Assembly (NCBI RefSeq): GCF_014251375.1
Contig: NZ_CP059187.1
Span: 248,001 to 312,000, forward strand
From: Blattabacterium cuenoti
Lineage (GTDB): Bacteria > Bacteroidota > Bacteroidia > Flavobacteriales > Blattabacteriaceae
Length of the DNA stretch: 64,000 nucleotides
Reading direction: 5' to 3'
Shown piece by piece: positions 18,475 through 27,382 of this stretch; position 1 is the stretch's first letter, and each line of letters begins with the position of its first letter. The notes beneath the pieces were generated by a model that saw only the letters and a list, made by a program, of their open reading frames with translations, did no database searches and was not told the origin of the DNA. Position numbers and translations under genes: made by a program.

Positions 18475-19860
18475 ATGGAAAGAAAATTAATAGTTGTATT
18501 GGGAGGAGGAGAAAGCGGAATTGGAGCTTCTTTATTAGCTAAAAAAAAGGGGTTTACTCCTTTTGTATCTGATTCTGGAATTATTCAAAATAAATACAAA
18601 AAAATTTTAATAGAAAATAAAATTCCTTTTGAAGAAAATGGACATACAGAAATATATAAAAAAGCTATCAAAGTAATAAAAAGCCCTGGAATTTCTAGAA
18701 AAAATTCATTGATAAATAAAATTAATTTTTTGAAAATTCCTATTATTTCTGAGTTAGAATTTGGAAAAAGTTATCTGAAAACTTCCTATATTATTGGAAT
18801 TACGGGGAGTAATGGAAAAACGACTACTAGTTTTATTGTTTACAAAATTCTTAAAAAAAAAGGAATTTTTGTAGGAATAGCAGGAAACATTGGACGGAGT
18901 TTTTCAAGAGAAGCACTAAAGAAAGAAAAAGATGTTTATGTATTAGAATTGAGTAGTTTTCAACTAGATGATGTATTCAATTTTCGTTCTAATATTGCAG
19001 TGTTATTAAATATTACAAGGGATCATTTAAATAGATACAATAATAATATTGAAGACTACATTTTTTCTAAATTTAAAATTGCAACTCTTCAAAAAAAAGA
19101 AGATTTTTTGATTTATAATTACGATGATCCTCTGATCAGAGAAGGATTAAAAAAGTATAAAATTCAATCCAGATGTATTCCATTTTCTATTAAAAAAGAA
19201 TTACGGTTAGGAACTTATCTCAAATGGAATAAAATATTTTTTAGAAAAGAAAATGAAGAAAAATACATTCTAAATGTGAAAAAAGTTCCTTTAATAGGAG
19301 ATCATAATCTTTATAATATTATGGCTTCAATCACCATATCAGAAATGGGATTATTAAAAGATATTCAAAAAAAAAAATCAATCATATCTACTACTATATT
19401 AAGATTAACAACTCTAGAACATAGAATGGAAAAAGTATTAAATATTAATGGAGTGCAATTTATAAATGATTCTAAAGCTACTAATGTGAATGCTGTCTTT
19501 TATGCTTTAAAAAGTATGATCTCTCCTGTAATATGGATTGCAGGAGGAAAAGATAAAGGAAATGATTATAGTGAACTTGTTCCATTGGTAAAAGAAAAAG
19601 TAAAAGCAATAATTTGTTTAGGAAAACAAAATGATAAATTTGTAAATTTTTTCAGAGATATTATTGACATTATAGTGGAAACAGAAAGTATTAAAAAAGC
19701 TGTTCGTATGGCTTATATTTTATCTCTTCATGGAGATAACATTCTTTTATCTCCAGCATGTTCTAGTTTCGATCTTTTTCAAGATTATAAAGAAAGAGGA
19801 AATAAATTTAAACAAGAAGTAAGAAACCTTTTCTATGAAAAAAAGAGATATTTTTTTTAA
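18475..19860 (+). CDS. murD: UDP-N-acetylmuramoylalanine-D-glutamate ligase
   Basis: MurD, 461 residues from the chosen ATG at 18475, adds D-glutamate to UDP-MurNAc-Ala. The start lies 4 bp after the mraY stop; a TTG at 18460 would overlap mraY and add five residues that do not resemble the family. Features are the N-terminal GGGESGIGAS nucleotide-type loop, the ATP loop GITGSNGKTTT near 107, the DHLNRY motif and GGKDKGNDY. The stop overlaps the ftsW start by 26 bp. Confidence 0.95.
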   Translation: MERKLIVVLGGGESGIGASLLAKKKGFTPFVSDSGIIQNKYKKILIENKIPFEENGHTEIYKKAIKVIKSPGISRKNSLINKINFLKIPIISELEFGKSYLKTSYIIGITGSNGKTTTSFIVYKILKKKGIFVGIAGNIGRSFSREALKKEKDVYVLELSSFQLDDVFNFRSNIAVLLNITRDHLNRYNNNIEDYIFSKFKIATLQKKEDFLIYNYDDPLIREGLKKYKIQSRCIPFSIKKELRLGTYLKWNKIFFRKENEEKYILNVKKVPLIGDHNLYNIMASITISEMGLLKDIQKKKSIISTTILRLTTLEHRMEKVLNINGVQFINDSKATNVNAVFYALKSMISPVIWIAGGKDKGNDYSELVPLVKEKVKAIICLGKQNDKFVNFFRDIIDIIVETESIKKAVRMAYILSLHGDNILLSPACSSFDLFQDYKERGNKFKQEVRNLFYEKKRYFF

Positions 19861-21076
19861 TAGATATATTAAAGGAGATAGATATTTATGGGCTTTTATC
19901 ACTTTATTAGCCTTATTTTCTTTTTTACCAGTTTACTCAGCAAGTACGAATTTAGTGACTCAATATGGAGGGACAAATACAGTATTCAGCTATTTATTCA
20001 AACATGCTCTTTTTTTGCTAGTTGGTTTTTGCATTCTTTTTTTGACTCAATTCATAGACTATAAATACTTTTATCGGATTTCCATACTATCAATTCCGAT
20101 AGTATTTATTCTACTTTTTTTTACTCTTAGTCAAAGAAAAGAAGTGGATGGAGTCAATGCTTCTCGTTGGTTGCATGTTCCTATTATTAATATATCTTTT
20201 CAAACTTCTAATATTGCTGGATTAGCTCTATTTATTTATTGCGCTAGATATTTATCTCAGAAAAAAAAAGAAAGAATAAGCTTTCTTAATTCTTTTTTTT
20301 CTTTGGTATTTCCTATATTTTTTATTATTGGACTTATTTTCCCAGCTAATGGATCTACAGCAGCGATTGTTTTTATTTCCGTTTTAATTTTGCTTTTTAT
20401 AGGAGGATATCCATTTACAGGGATTATAGGAATCTTACTAATGGGAATCATATCTGCAAGTGGATATATTTATTCTATGTTAAAATGGGGAGAAAAAAAA
20501 CCCATGAATAGAGTTTATACATGGAAAAGTCGTATAGAAAATTTTTTAGATCATAATTCTGAAGAAAATTATCAAATGAAACAATCTAAAACAGCTATTT
20601 TTTTGGGGAATAAATTGGGAAGAGGACCTGGAAAAAGTGTTTTGAAAGCCTTTCTTCCCCAATCTTCTTCAGATTTTATTTATGCTATTATTATAGAAGA
20701 ATATGGATCTGTAGGTGGAGTTCTTCTTTTGTTTACTTATATTCTAATTTTACTTAGAATTATGATCATCGCTACAAAAGTACAAAACTATTTTTGTACT
20801 TTATTGGTCCTTGCTGTAGGATTTCCGATTATAAATCAAGCACTCATTAATATGGGGATTACAGTTGGATTATTTCCTGTAACAGGTCAAACCTTACCTC
20901 TGATTAGTGCTGGAGGAACTTCTATGTGGGTAACTTTTTTTAGTTTTGGAATAATATTGAGTGTTAGTAGAATACTAGATAAAAAACATCCTGATAAGAA
21001 AAAAGATAGTCGTCGGAGTACGAAAAGAGTTACTACTCCACAAATAATTGAACATGAAAAAAAGATTATTAATTAA
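19835..21076 (+). CDS. ftsW: septal peptidoglycan polymerase FtsW (SEDS family)
   Basis: This 413-residue SEDS protein polymerises septal glycan strands together with the FtsI transpeptidase. About ten membrane segments are seen. Conserved signatures include the GRGPGKS motif, the acidic loop EEYGSVGG and the late GQTLPLISAGGTSMW segment. Position between murD and murG supports FtsW rather than RodA. The C-terminal tail is basic and hydrophilic. Confidence 0.93.
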   Translation: MKKRDIFFNRYIKGDRYLWAFITLLALFSFLPVYSASTNLVTQYGGTNTVFSYLFKHALFLLVGFCILFLTQFIDYKYFYRISILSIPIVFILLFFTLSQRKEVDGVNASRWLHVPIINISFQTSNIAGLALFIYCARYLSQKKKERISFLNSFFSLVFPIFFIIGLIFPANGSTAAIVFISVLILLFIGGYPFTGIIGILLMGIISASGYIYSMLKWGEKKPMNRVYTWKSRIENFLDHNSEENYQMKQSKTAIFLGNKLGRGPGKSVLKAFLPQSSSDFIYAIIIEEYGSVGGVLLLFTYILILLRIMIIATKVQNYFCTLLVLAVGFPIINQALINMGITVGLFPVTGQTLPLISAGGTSMWVTFFSFGIILSVSRILDKKHPDKKKDSRRSTKRVTTPQIIEHEKKIIN

Positions 21077-21096
21077 TTATTCTTATTCATGAAGAC

Positions 21097-22203
21097 ATGA
21101 AGAATATTTATCCTAGAATTATTATTGGAAGTGGGGGGACTGGAGGGCATATTTATACAGGAATAGCTATTGCAGATGAGCTAAAGAATCAGTTTCCAGA
21201 AACAGATATTTTGTTTATTGGATCTAAAAAAAACATGGAAATGCAAGAAATCCCTAAATTTGGATATCAAATAGAAAGTATTTGTATTTCAGGGGGGAAG
21301 AAAAAAATTTTTTCTATTTCAGTGTTTAATTTGTTTATAGATCTGATCTATAGCTGTTTTCTAGCAAATAAAATCATTAAAAAATTTTCACCAAATATAG
21401 TTATTGGAACAGGTGGATATGTGAGTTTTCCAACATTGTATGCAGCAAAAAGAAATAAAATTCCCATTCTTATTCAAGAACAAAATTCTTTTCCTGGATT
21501 AACCAATAGAATTTTTTCTAGTTATGCTAAAAAGATATGTCTTGCTTATGAAGAAGCCGAAAAATATTTTCCACCAAAAAAAACTATAATAACTGGAAAT
21601 CCAATTCGATCAGAAATATTACAATTACCTAGTAAAGAAGAAGCTTGTTTTCATTTGGGTTTAAAAATAGAAAAACCTATTATTTTATCTATAGGAGGGA
21701 GTCAAGGATCTAATAGTATTAATAATGCTTGGGTAAAAGGATTAAAACAACTGATCCATCTAGATATACAACTGATTTGGCAGTTAGGAAAAGTAGATAT
21801 TCATAGAATCAAAGAAAATAGTAGTATTTCTCATCATGCAAATTTTCTTTTAATGGAATTTATTAATAATATTACGATCTGTTATGCAGCAGCAGATATC
21901 ATTGTCTCTAGAGCTGGTGCTTTAACTATATCAGAGATCTGTTTAATAGGAAAACCATATATATTAATTCCTTTGCCTTGGGCATCAAATGATCACCAAA
22001 ATAAAAATGCTAAAATATTGGAAAATAAAGAAGCTGCTTTGATCATAAAAAATGAGGATCTAGATAAAAAATTAGTAGATTCTACCATTAAACTCCTAAA
22101 TAATCCTAGTATGAGAAAAAAAATGAGTAAAAATCTTTTACAATTAGGAAAACCGAAAGCAACAAACGATATTGTAAATGAAATTTTACAAATTATTTTA
22201 TGA
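21097..22203 (+). CDS. murG: UDP-GlcNAc:lipid I N-acetylglucosaminyltransferase
   Basis: MurG, 368 residues, converts lipid I to lipid II at the inner face of the membrane. The N-terminal glycine loop IIGSGGTGGHIY, the second loop TGGYVSFPTL, and the donor-binding SIGGSQGSNSINN and SRAGALTISEI segments are present and in the right order. Its TGA stop overlaps the murC ATG. Confidence 0.95.
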   Translation: MKNIYPRIIIGSGGTGGHIYTGIAIADELKNQFPETDILFIGSKKNMEMQEIPKFGYQIESICISGGKKKIFSISVFNLFIDLIYSCFLANKIIKKFSPNIVIGTGGYVSFPTLYAAKRNKIPILIQEQNSFPGLTNRIFSSYAKKICLAYEEAEKYFPPKKTIITGNPIRSEILQLPSKEEACFHLGLKIEKPIILSIGGSQGSNSINNAWVKGLKQLIHLDIQLIWQLGKVDIHRIKENSSISHHANFLLMEFINNITICYAAADIIVSRAGALTISEICLIGKPYILIPLPWASNDHQNKNAKILENKEAALIIKNEDLDKKLVDSTIKLLNNPSMRKKMSKNLLQLGKPKATNDIVNEILQIIL

Positions 22204-23597
22204 ATCTAGATACAATTGATTCTTTTTACTTTTTAGGAATAGGTGGAATGGGAATGAGTTCCTTAGCAAGATATTTTCATTCCATGGGCAAGACAGTTTA
22301 TGGATACGATAGATATCGAACACTTTTAACAAGAAAATTAGAAAAAGAGGGGATATCAATTAATTATCATGATAATACAGAAATATTGCCTCAATGGATT
22401 CATTCTAAAAAATGTTTAATTGTTTATACTCCAGCTATTCCAGACAATCATAACCAATGGATTTTTCTAAAGAAATATGGAAAAAATATAAAAAAACGCT
22501 CTCAAGTATTATCTTTAATTACAAAAGATAAAATTTGTATAGCTATAGGAGGAACACATGGAAAAACAACCACGGGGACTTTACTAGGACATATTTTATA
22601 TAGTTCTGGTAAAAATGTTACTGCTTTTTTGGGAGGAATATCTGAAAATTATCAATCGAATCTTATTTTGAATGGGACAGAAATATTTTTAGTAGAAGCG
22701 GATGAATTTGATCGTTCTTTTTTATATCTATCCCCAAACATAGCATGTATTACGTCTTTAGATAGAGACCATATAGATACTTATCCAAAAGAAGAATCCT
22801 TGAGAAAGGCTTACATAGAATTTTCAAATAGAATCAAAAATCCATATGAAAAAATATTTCTTTGCAAAGAAGAATCGAAATCGTTTTTTTCTAATAAAAA
22901 CGCTATCTATTATTCTGTAGAAGAAGAAAAAGCAAATTATTATTCAGATCATGTTTCTGTAAAAGAAAATAAATGGTATTTTGATTTTCATACTCCAACA
23001 GAAACATGGAAATCACTTCCCTTACCAATTCCAGGTATACATAATTTAAAAAATGTGACCGCTGCATTAGCTATATCAGATTATTTAAAAATAAATAATG
23101 AAGATGTTAGAAAGGCTTTATTTTTATTTAAGGGGATTCAAAGAAGGTTTTCTATTCATTATAAATCTATAAAAAAAATATATATAGACGATTATGCACA
23201 TCATCCTACAGAAATTAATTCCCTTATTACTACTGTGAAAAAATGTTTTCCAGGTAAAAAAATATTAGGAATTTTTCAACCACATTTATTTAGTAGAACG
23301 AAATATTTTGAAGTTGATTTTGCTAAAAGTTTAGAACAACTTGATCTTTTAATTTTATTAGATATTTATCCAGCTAGAGAATTTCCCATTGAAGGAATTA
23401 GTTCTAATAAATTATTAGAAAAGATAAAAATGAGTTCTAAAAAAAAAGAAGTCTCTACTTTTAATAAAATTTTAGAAAAAATTGAAAAAAAAAAATTTGA
23501 TATTCTTCTAACCATAGGCGCTGGGGATATTGATACTTTAATACGTCCTCTCAAAGAGTGGTTGTATCAACGATATGGAGAGATGAAAAAAAAATAA
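22200..23597 (+). CDS. murC: UDP-N-acetylmuramate-L-alanine ligase
   Basis: MurC, 465 residues, adds the first stem-peptide residue. Seen are the N-terminal GIGGMGMSSLA loop, the ATP loop GGTHGKTTTG (about 117-126), DDYAHHPTE and the C-terminal GAGDID at 440-445. The last 68 codons are repeated immediately downstream in a damaged second copy. This first copy keeps the functional C-terminal motif, so I take it as the working gene. It ends with ATG, nine A and TAA, a homopolymer that sets the stop. Confidence 0.94.
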   Translation: MNLDTIDSFYFLGIGGMGMSSLARYFHSMGKTVYGYDRYRTLLTRKLEKEGISINYHDNTEILPQWIHSKKCLIVYTPAIPDNHNQWIFLKKYGKNIKKRSQVLSLITKDKICIAIGGTHGKTTTGTLLGHILYSSGKNVTAFLGGISENYQSNLILNGTEIFLVEADEFDRSFLYLSPNIACITSLDRDHIDTYPKEESLRKAYIEFSNRIKNPYEKIFLCKEESKSFFSNKNAIYYSVEEEKANYYSDHVSVKENKWYFDFHTPTETWKSLPLPIPGIHNLKNVTAALAISDYLKINNEDVRKALFLFKGIQRRFSIHYKSIKKIYIDDYAHHPTEINSLITTVKKCFPGKKILGIFQPHLFSRTKYFEVDFAKSLEQLDLLILLDIYPAREFPIEGISSNKLLEKIKMSSKKKEVSTFNKILEKIEKKKFDILLTIGAGDIDTLIRPLKEWLYQRYGEMKKK

Positions 23598-23806
23598 GGA
23601 ATTAGTTCTAATAAATTATTAGAAAAGATAAAAATGAGTTCTAAAAAAAAAGAAGTCTCTACTTTTAATAAAATTTTAGAAAAAATTGAAAAAAAAATTC
23701 GATATTCTTCTCTAACCATAGGCCATAGCCGCGGGGGGGGAGGATTGATACTTTAATACGTCCTCTCAAAGAGTGGTTGTATCAACGATATGGAGAGATG
23801 AAAAAA
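23392..23806 (+). repeat. direct tandem duplication of the murC 3' end
   Basis: Bases 23392-23593 (end of murC) reappear from 23596 up to the ftsQ start, an offset of 204 bp at the left end and 215 bp at the right end. Apart from homopolymer length changes (A11 to A9, A9 to A8), a TC insertion and one scrambled G-rich patch (about 23720-23743), the copies look identical by eye. The junction is directly at the murC stop and shares only two or three bases (AA) with the other breakpoint. Confidence 0.93.
23598..23797 (+). pseudogene. degenerate second copy of the murC C-terminal coding sequence
   Basis: This 200-bp stretch between murC and ftsQ is the second copy of the murC tail. Reading in the murC frame it follows the original up to the poly(A) run, where two A are missing, so the frame shifts. 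The conserved GAGDID codons are replaced by an unrelated G-rich patch containing eight consecutive G, and the shifted frame then hits a stop. It cannot encode a MurC domain. It has no start of its own and no other gene is seen in it. Confidence 0.88.
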
Positions 23807-24520
23807 AATAAAGTAATATTTATTACTACTATTTTAGTATATATGATTTCTATGATATTCTTTTCTTATTTTTCTCAAAAAAGACATAGAAATAGAACTT
23901 TAAAAAAGTTAAAAATAGTCATTTTACCATTATTATCTAATGAGCATTTTGTAAATGAAAAATTTATTAAAAACATTCTCTTTTCTAAAAGAGAAAAAAA
24001 AATAGGTCAATTATATATATTAAGAATGGAGAAACAATTAAACGATTCCCCTTTTATAAAAAAATCTGAAGTATTTCTTGATGTAGATGGAACTCTAAAT
24101 ATTAAAATTTTGCAAAAAGAACCAATTTTAAGAATAAAAAATGGAAATAAAGAATATTATCTTACGAAAGATGCAGAAAGTTGTAAACTTTCTTCTTTCT
24201 ATTCATCAAAAGTTATTTTAGCAAAAGGATCTTTTTCAAAAGAAGAAAAAAAACATTTAGTTAGTTTAGTAAAGGAAATCAACTCTGATGAATTGTTGAA
24301 AGATCAAATTATTAGTATCAAGAAAACTGTTGCTAACTTATTTGTTTTAATTCCAAAAATAGGAAATCATAAAATTATATTAGGGGATCTAGAGGATTTT
24401 AAAAGTAAATTGAATAAATTAAAAGCTTTTTATAAGCAGTACTTAAATAAAGTAGATATTAATCAGTATCAAAGTATTGATTTACAATATAAGGACCAAG
24501 TAGTCGCTAAAAAAAGATAA
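23798..24520 (+). CDS. ftsQ: cell division protein FtsQ/DivIB
   Basis: This 240-residue bitopic protein lies between murC and ftsA, the usual position of ftsQ. It has a short basic N-terminus, one membrane segment (about 6-24, VIFITTILVYMISMIFFSYF) and a periplasmic part with a POTRA-like region (residues about 35-105, including the KSEVFLDVDGTLNIKILQKEP-type segment). I chose the ATG at 23798; an upstream TTG at 23777 would begin inside the duplicated murC tail. The ATG itself is the last murC-derived codon of that duplicate. Confidence 0.82.
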   Translation: MKKNKVIFITTILVYMISMIFFSYFSQKRHRNRTLKKLKIVILPLLSNEHFVNEKFIKNILFSKREKKIGQLYILRMEKQLNDSPFIKKSEVFLDVDGTLNIKILQKEPILRIKNGNKEYYLTKDAESCKLSSFYSSKVILAKGSFSKEEKKHLVSLVKEINSDELLKDQIISIKKTVANLFVLIPKIGNHKIILGDLEDFKSKLNKLKAFYKQYLNKVDINQYQSIDLQYKDQVVAKKR

Positions 24521-24524
24521 GTTT

Positions 24525-25892
24525 ATGGAATATCAAGATATAGCTATAGGTCTTGATGTGGGAACTACAAAGATTGTAGCTATGGTAGGAAGGAAAAATG
24601 AATATAATAAAATTGAAATTTTAGGTATTGGTAGATCTAAAAGTATAGGTGTACATAGAGGGGTAGTCAACAACATCACTCAAACAATAGAAGCCATTCG
24701 TGAAGCGGTATCAGAAGCGGAACATAGTTCAGGATTAAAAATAAAAGAAGTGTTTGTAGGAATTGCAGGACAACATATTAGAAGTCTACAACATAATGAT
24801 TATATCACAAGGTTAGATTTTGAAAATGTTATTAATCAAAAAGATATACAAAAGTTAATAGATCAAGTTCATAAACTTGTTATGCTTCCAGGAGAAGAAA
24901 TAATTCATGTACTTCCACAAGAATACAAAGTAGATAGTCAATCAGAAATAGTAGAACCTATAGGTATGTACGGAAGCCGTTTAGAGGCAAATTTTCATGT
25001 AGTAGTAGGACAAATTTCTTCTATTAGAAATATTGGAAGGTGTGTCAAAGCTGCAGGATTAAATTTGTCCGGAATGACTTTAGAACCTTTAGCTTCTGCA
25101 GAAGCTGTATTAAACATGGAAGAAAGGGAAGCAGGGGTGGCTTTAGTGGATATAGGAGGAGGGACTACGGATATTGCTATCTTTAAAGATAACATTATTA
25201 GACATACAGCAGTCATCCCTTTTGGGGGAAATGTAATCACTGAAAATATTAAAACAGATTGTTTAATTATAGAAAGACAAGCAGAATTACTAAAAATAAA
25301 ATTTGGATCTGCATGGCCAGGTGAAAATAAAGAAACAGAAATTGTTTGTATTCCTGGATTAAGAGGTCGAGATCCTAAGGAGATTTCTTTGAAATGCCTT
25401 TCCCAAATTATCCATACGAGAGTATGCGAAATTTTGGAACAAGTAAATATAGAGATTAAAAATTATGGCAATGAGGAACAAAGAAAACGACTTATAGCAG
25501 GATTAGTCATGACAGGAGGAGGATCTCAATTAAAACATATTCGTCCTTTAACAGAATATATGACTGGAATGGATGTCCGGGTAGGGTTTTCAAATGAGCA
25601 TATCGCAGGGGGGGAGAATGGGATGATAAGTAATCCAGAATATGCTACATCTATCGGGTTGGTAATAAAAGGATTAGAAGATAAAAAAATTTGTACAGAA
25701 ATGATCCCTAGATATGAAAAAACTACAGAGTTCTTTTCTATAAAGAATGAGAATAGTAGTAGATCTACTAATAAAGAAACATATGACGACTCTCAGAATG
25801 ATTTTAGAAAGAAAAAAACGAAAAAAAAATCTAAATCTTTTCTTGAAATTTGGGCAGATAAATTCCGTCAAATATTAAATGATACAGAATAA
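24525..25892 (+). CDS. ftsA: cell division protein FtsA
   Basis: FtsA, 455 residues, is the actin-like ATPase that anchors FtsZ to the membrane. Phosphate 1 motif IGLDVGTTKI lies at 7-16, phosphate 2 DIGGGTTDIA near 210-219 and the adenosine-binding VMTGGGSQLKH near 330. The C-terminus ends in a basic/aromatic helix (SFLEIWADKFRQIL) that should be the amphipathic membrane-targeting sequence. It begins 4 bp after ftsQ. Confidence 0.95.
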   Translation: MEYQDIAIGLDVGTTKIVAMVGRKNEYNKIEILGIGRSKSIGVHRGVVNNITQTIEAIREAVSEAEHSSGLKIKEVFVGIAGQHIRSLQHNDYITRLDFENVINQKDIQKLIDQVHKLVMLPGEEIIHVLPQEYKVDSQSEIVEPIGMYGSRLEANFHVVVGQISSIRNIGRCVKAAGLNLSGMTLEPLASAEAVLNMEEREAGVALVDIGGGTTDIAIFKDNIIRHTAVIPFGGNVITENIKTDCLIIERQAELLKIKFGSAWPGENKETEIVCIPGLRGRDPKEISLKCLSQIIHTRVCEILEQVNIEIKNYGNEEQRKRLIAGLVMTGGGSQLKHIRPLTEYMTGMDVRVGFSNEHIAGGENGMISNPEYATSIGLVIKGLEDKKICTEMIPRYEKTTEFFSIKNENSSRSTNKETYDDSQNDFRKKKTKKKSKSFLEIWADKFRQILNDTE

Positions 25893-25903
25893 TAAACAAT
25901 GAA

Positions 25904-27307
25904 ATGAAAAAAGAAAAAGAAGATTTAAAAAAAGAGAACGTTCAATTTGTATTTCCAAAAAATCGTTCAGCTGCAATCAAAGTAATTGGTGTAGGAGGAG
26001 GAGGAAGTAATGCTTTAAGCTATATGTTTGAACAAGGAATTACAGGTGTCGATTTTATAGCATGTAATACAGATGCGCAAGCTCTAAATAATAACCCAGT
26101 TCCTGTAAAAATTCAATTAGGAGCTTCTATTACAGAAGGATTAGGAGCGGGTGCAGATCCAGAAGTAGGAGAAAAAGCCGCTTTGGAAAGTTTAGAAGAA
26201 ATCAAAAGTATTTTAGATTCTAATACAAAAATGACATTTATCACAGCAGGAATGGGGGGGGGTACTGGAACAGGTGCAGCTCCAATTATTGCAGGAATTT
26301 CTAAAGAAAAAGGGATTCTTACTGTAGGAATTGTGACAATTCCATTTCATTTTGAAGGAAAAATGAGGTTACAACAAGCTCAAAAAGGGATAGAATCTCT
26401 CAGAAAAAATGTAGATTCTCTCATTGTAATTAATAATGATAAATTGAGAGAATTATATGGAAATCTTGGATTTAAAGCAGGATTTGCAAAAGCAGATGAA
26501 GTCCTTACCACAGCTGCGAAGGGGATAGCAGAAGTTATTACTCACCATTATAAACAGAACATAGATTTGAGAGATACTAGAACAGTTCTTAAAGAAAGTG
26601 GAACAGCTGTTATGGGTTCAGCAGTTTCTGTTGGAGAAAATAGAGCAAAAGAAGCAGTTGGACAAGCGTTGGATTCTCCATTACTGAATGATAATAAGAT
26701 TACAGGAGCAAAGAATGTTCTTTTGCTAATTGTTTCAGGAAAAATTGAGATAACAATAGATGAAATAGGAATTATAAGTGATTATATTCAAGCTGAAGCA
26801 GGAAACAATGCGAATATTATTATGGGGATAGGAGAAGATGAAAGTTTGGATGAAAGTATTTCAGTGACTATAGTAGCAACTGGATTTCCCACTGAAGTTC
26901 AGAGAGCTATTCATCACGAAGAAAAAAAAATATTTCATAGGTTAGAAGAACCTTATAAACAAAAATTAGCAAAAGTAGAAGGAATTCATTCTTATTCTCA
27001 ACCTATAGACTCTTTCACTCATTCTCAGAAAACACCAAAAAACACTAAAAGTGATTATTCGGGAAGTGTAGTTCCTAATAATAAGGGGGACTTGTCATCA
27101 AATCAAAAAAAAAATATATTTAATCAAGCGATTGAGAACACTTCCAGTATTTCAAAAGAAAAATATAAGAGGTATATGATGCTAGAAGATAATTTTGATC
27201 TTCCTATTTCTTACGAAGAAAGAAATAAACTCTTGAAAGAGAGAATGAAAAAATATAGTGAATCTCTATTAAAAAAAGAACCCAATAAAAATGAAGATGA
27301 TTTTTAA
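25904..27307 (+). CDS. ftsZ: cell division GTPase FtsZ
   Basis: FtsZ, 467 residues, is the tubulin-like GTPase that forms the division ring. The G-box GGGTGTGAAP lies near 117-126, the N-terminal GVGGGGSNAL near 28-37 and the synergy region NNDKLRELYG near 170. The core ends near 330 and is followed by a hydrophilic linker of about 130 residues rich in Ser/Lys/Asn, then a C-terminal stretch. It is the last gene of the cluster; no clear terminator is seen in the 75 bp before hisS. Confidence 0.96.
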   Translation: MKKEKEDLKKENVQFVFPKNRSAAIKVIGVGGGGSNALSYMFEQGITGVDFIACNTDAQALNNNPVPVKIQLGASITEGLGAGADPEVGEKAALESLEEIKSILDSNTKMTFITAGMGGGTGTGAAPIIAGISKEKGILTVGIVTIPFHFEGKMRLQQAQKGIESLRKNVDSLIVINNDKLRELYGNLGFKAGFAKADEVLTTAAKGIAEVITHHYKQNIDLRDTRTVLKESGTAVMGSAVSVGENRAKEAVGQALDSPLLNDNKITGAKNVLLLIVSGKIEITIDEIGIISDYIQAEAGNNANIIMGIGEDESLDESISVTIVATGFPTEVQRAIHHEEKKIFHRLEEPYKQKLAKVEGIHSYSQPIDSFTHSQKTPKNTKSDYSGSVVPNNKGDLSSNQKKNIFNQAIENTSSISKEKYKRYMMLEDNFDLPISYEERNKLLKERMKKYSESLLKKEPNKNEDDF

Positions 27308-27382
27308 CAAAATTATTTCTTAGATTTAAGGAGAATCAATTTACTTTACTTTTACTAGTTTTTTTTTTACGAATTACTTATT

